Positions 23,659 to 24,547 of a DNA stretch of 24,547 bases are shown here, piece after piece. Position 1 is the first letter of the stretch. Each line of letters opens with the position of its first letter. The notes beneath the pieces were generated by a model. It was not told the DNA's origin and searched no databases. It saw nothing but the letters and a program-made list of their open reading frames with translations. Made by a program: the position numbers and the translations under genes. This stretch comes from an uncultured Clostridia bacterium. Its GTDB lineage: Bacteria; Bacillota; Clostridia; TANB77; CAG-508. Location of the stretch: NCBI GenBank assembly GCA_947595555.1, contig CANQES010000008.1, forward strand, positions 1 through 24,547, given 5' to 3'.

Positions 23659-23682
23659 ATTAAGCATTTAATGGAGAATAAT

Positions 23683-24258
23683 ATGGAAAATAATAAAATG
23701 GATTCAACTAATAAAATAAAAATGAAAGCTATATTTGGATTAATTATTTTTGTAGCTATGATTAGTTTTTGTGCATATATTGGATATGTATATTGTAAAG
23801 ACAATAATGGTAATATAATGAAAGGAATTGTATTTGGTGCACTATTGCCTTTTATAATACTAATATTAGATCATAAAGAAAGTTTTGGATTTATTGGATT
23901 TATTATTATTACATTTTTATATGTTATGATATGTTCATATATTCCCTTATTGGTAGGTATTATTGCAATGCCTTTTGTAATATTATATTTTATTTTTAAT
24001 GTATTAGATGAATGTAAAAATAGTGTAAAAGAATTTGATAAAAATATAACTGCTAAAAATGAAACACCATATAAAAATACTTATACCTCTAATAATTGTG
24101 ACATTGAAAATAATAATTCTTTTATGTCTGAAGAAGAGTATTATTGCGAAAGATGCTTTAAAAGAATTTCAGAAGAAGAGTATGAAATGAATGATTGTAT
24201 GTGTGAAGACTGCTATGAAGATGTAGTTGTTAATCATCAAGATGACATTTTTAATTAG
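23683..24258 (+). CDS. Membrane protein with C-terminal zinc-ribbon
   Basis: A 191-aa protein I cannot name. After a short polar start come three to four membrane helices (about 15-37, 47-62, 67-85 and 88-106 counted from this start), a polar N-rich linker (about 120-150) and a C-terminal metal-binding module with CERC and then CMCEDC (CxxC...CxCxxC), likely a zinc ribbon. The start at 23683 is used because GGAG ends 6 bases before it. An ATG four codons upstream has no site. It follows the YoeB-fusion gene by 24 bp and is probably cotranscribed, so it might be its partner, but no known antitoxin fold is visible. Confidence 0.75.
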   Translation: MENNKMDSTNKIKMKAIFGLIIFVAMISFCAYIGYVYCKDNNGNIMKGIVFGALLPFIILILDHKESFGFIGFIIITFLYVMICSYIPLLVGIIAMPFVILYFIFNVLDECKNSVKEFDKNITAKNETPYKNTYTSNNCDIENNNSFMSEEEYYCERCFKRISEEEYEMNDCMCEDCYEDVVVNHQDDIFN

Positions 24259-24357
24259 TACCTATAACTAATAATTGTAACACTTCTTTATATGATTTTT
24301 GTCAAGTTGCTTTTGTATGTAAAAATAACTCTTGCTTTTTATGTTTTTTTATGCAAC

Positions 24358-24384
24358 AAAAAAAGAGTAGATTTGAAGCTACTC
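24358..24384 (-). terminator. Terminator of the ADP-ribosylglycohydrolase gene
   Basis: 6-bp stem GAGTAG/CTACTC with an 8-nt loop followed by TTTTTTT on the minus strand. The stem overlaps the stop codon. Confidence 0.85.
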
Positions 24385-24547
24385 AATTTATGCTGTTCAT
24401 TGTTCTATCAAAATCATCACATAGTTGCATAATATAATCATATTTCTTTAGTTTTTGTTTCCAGCTTTCCTTAATACTATTAGCTCCATAATATATTCCA
24501 AGTAGTCCTCCTGTAATTGCTGCAATTGTATCTGTATCTTCTCCAAG
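24383..24547 (-). CDS. ADP-ribosylglycohydrolase family protein, C-terminal part (cut by window edge)
   Basis: Only the last 54 codons are inside the window. They begin LGEDTDTIAAITGGLLGIYYG, split here as GEDTDT plus AAITGGLLG, the metal-binding C-terminal motif of the DraG/ADP-ribosylglycohydrolase family (the aspartates bind the di-magnesium centre). The family removes ADP-ribose from proteins, nucleic acids or small molecules. The helix after it (IKESWKQKLKKYDYIMQLCDDF) is usual for the family. The substrate cannot be told from this fragment. Confidence 0.85.
   Translation of the reverse strand, partial: LGEDTDTIAAITGGLLGIYYGANSIKESWKQKLKKYDYIMQLCDDFDRTMNSIN

Noticed and set aside
1..24547. 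CRISPR arrays, tRNA or rRNA genes
   Set aside because: No regularly spaced direct repeats and no tRNA- or rRNA-like segments were seen on either strand.

Overview
The window is low-GC chromosomal DNA, AT-rich almost throughout, from an uncultured gut-type Bacillota/Clostridia lineage. Support comes from RNase J, LCP and DacF wall genes, a DUF5711 gene, and a yaaL-bofA pair of the kind found beside recR in Bacillus and Clostridia, which implies sporulating ancestry. Promoters are mostly sigma-A type with 16-17 bp spacers. Four of the twelve listed use TTGCAA as the -35 box.

Layout. 1-2605 (minus): rnjA followed by gltX, the latter cut by the window edge. 2936-6255 (minus): a TetR regulator overlapping an acyl-CoA synthetase, then a coiled-coil protein of unknown role. 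6458-6727 (plus): a small zinc-ribbon gene of about 47% GC that stands out from its surroundings. 6771-13374: comEA, dacF, an LCP protein, cvpA, a DUF5711 protein and a dicarboxylate symporter. 13472-17644 (minus): yaaL, bofA, a small charged protein, comM, dprA and yraN, with a 183-bp inverted-repeat element in the comM leader. 17801-24547: an accessory region with an orphan VirD4/TraG-like ATPase, a small membrane protein, a GmrSD-like (DUF262/DUF1524) restriction protein, a protein fused to a YoeB-like toxin domain, a membrane zinc-ribbon protein, and the end of an ADP-ribosylglycohydrolase.

The most striking signal concerns the codon CGG. In about 7,300 codons of recognised genes I find CGG in reading frame only three times: comM (15584-15582), comEA (6825-6823) and bofA (17074-17072). 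At each one the family's conserved sequence continues in the +1 frame, exactly as if the C were skipped and GGN read as glycine. Skipping that one base gives full-length proteins of 513, 213 and 86 aa. CGA, CGC and CGT are used normally for arginine, and CGG is common out of frame. I infer that CGG is an unassigned codon here and acts as a +1 frameshift signal. A systematic base-insertion error is the main alternative.

How the genes fit together: comEA (DNA uptake), dprA (RecA loading) and comM (branch-migration helicase) form a natural-transformation set, and two of the three need the shift. RNase J, encoded at the left end, degrades RNA from 5' ends, and the zinc-ribbon transcript is predicted to begin with a stem-loop that could protect it. 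The right third looks like a defence and mobility island.
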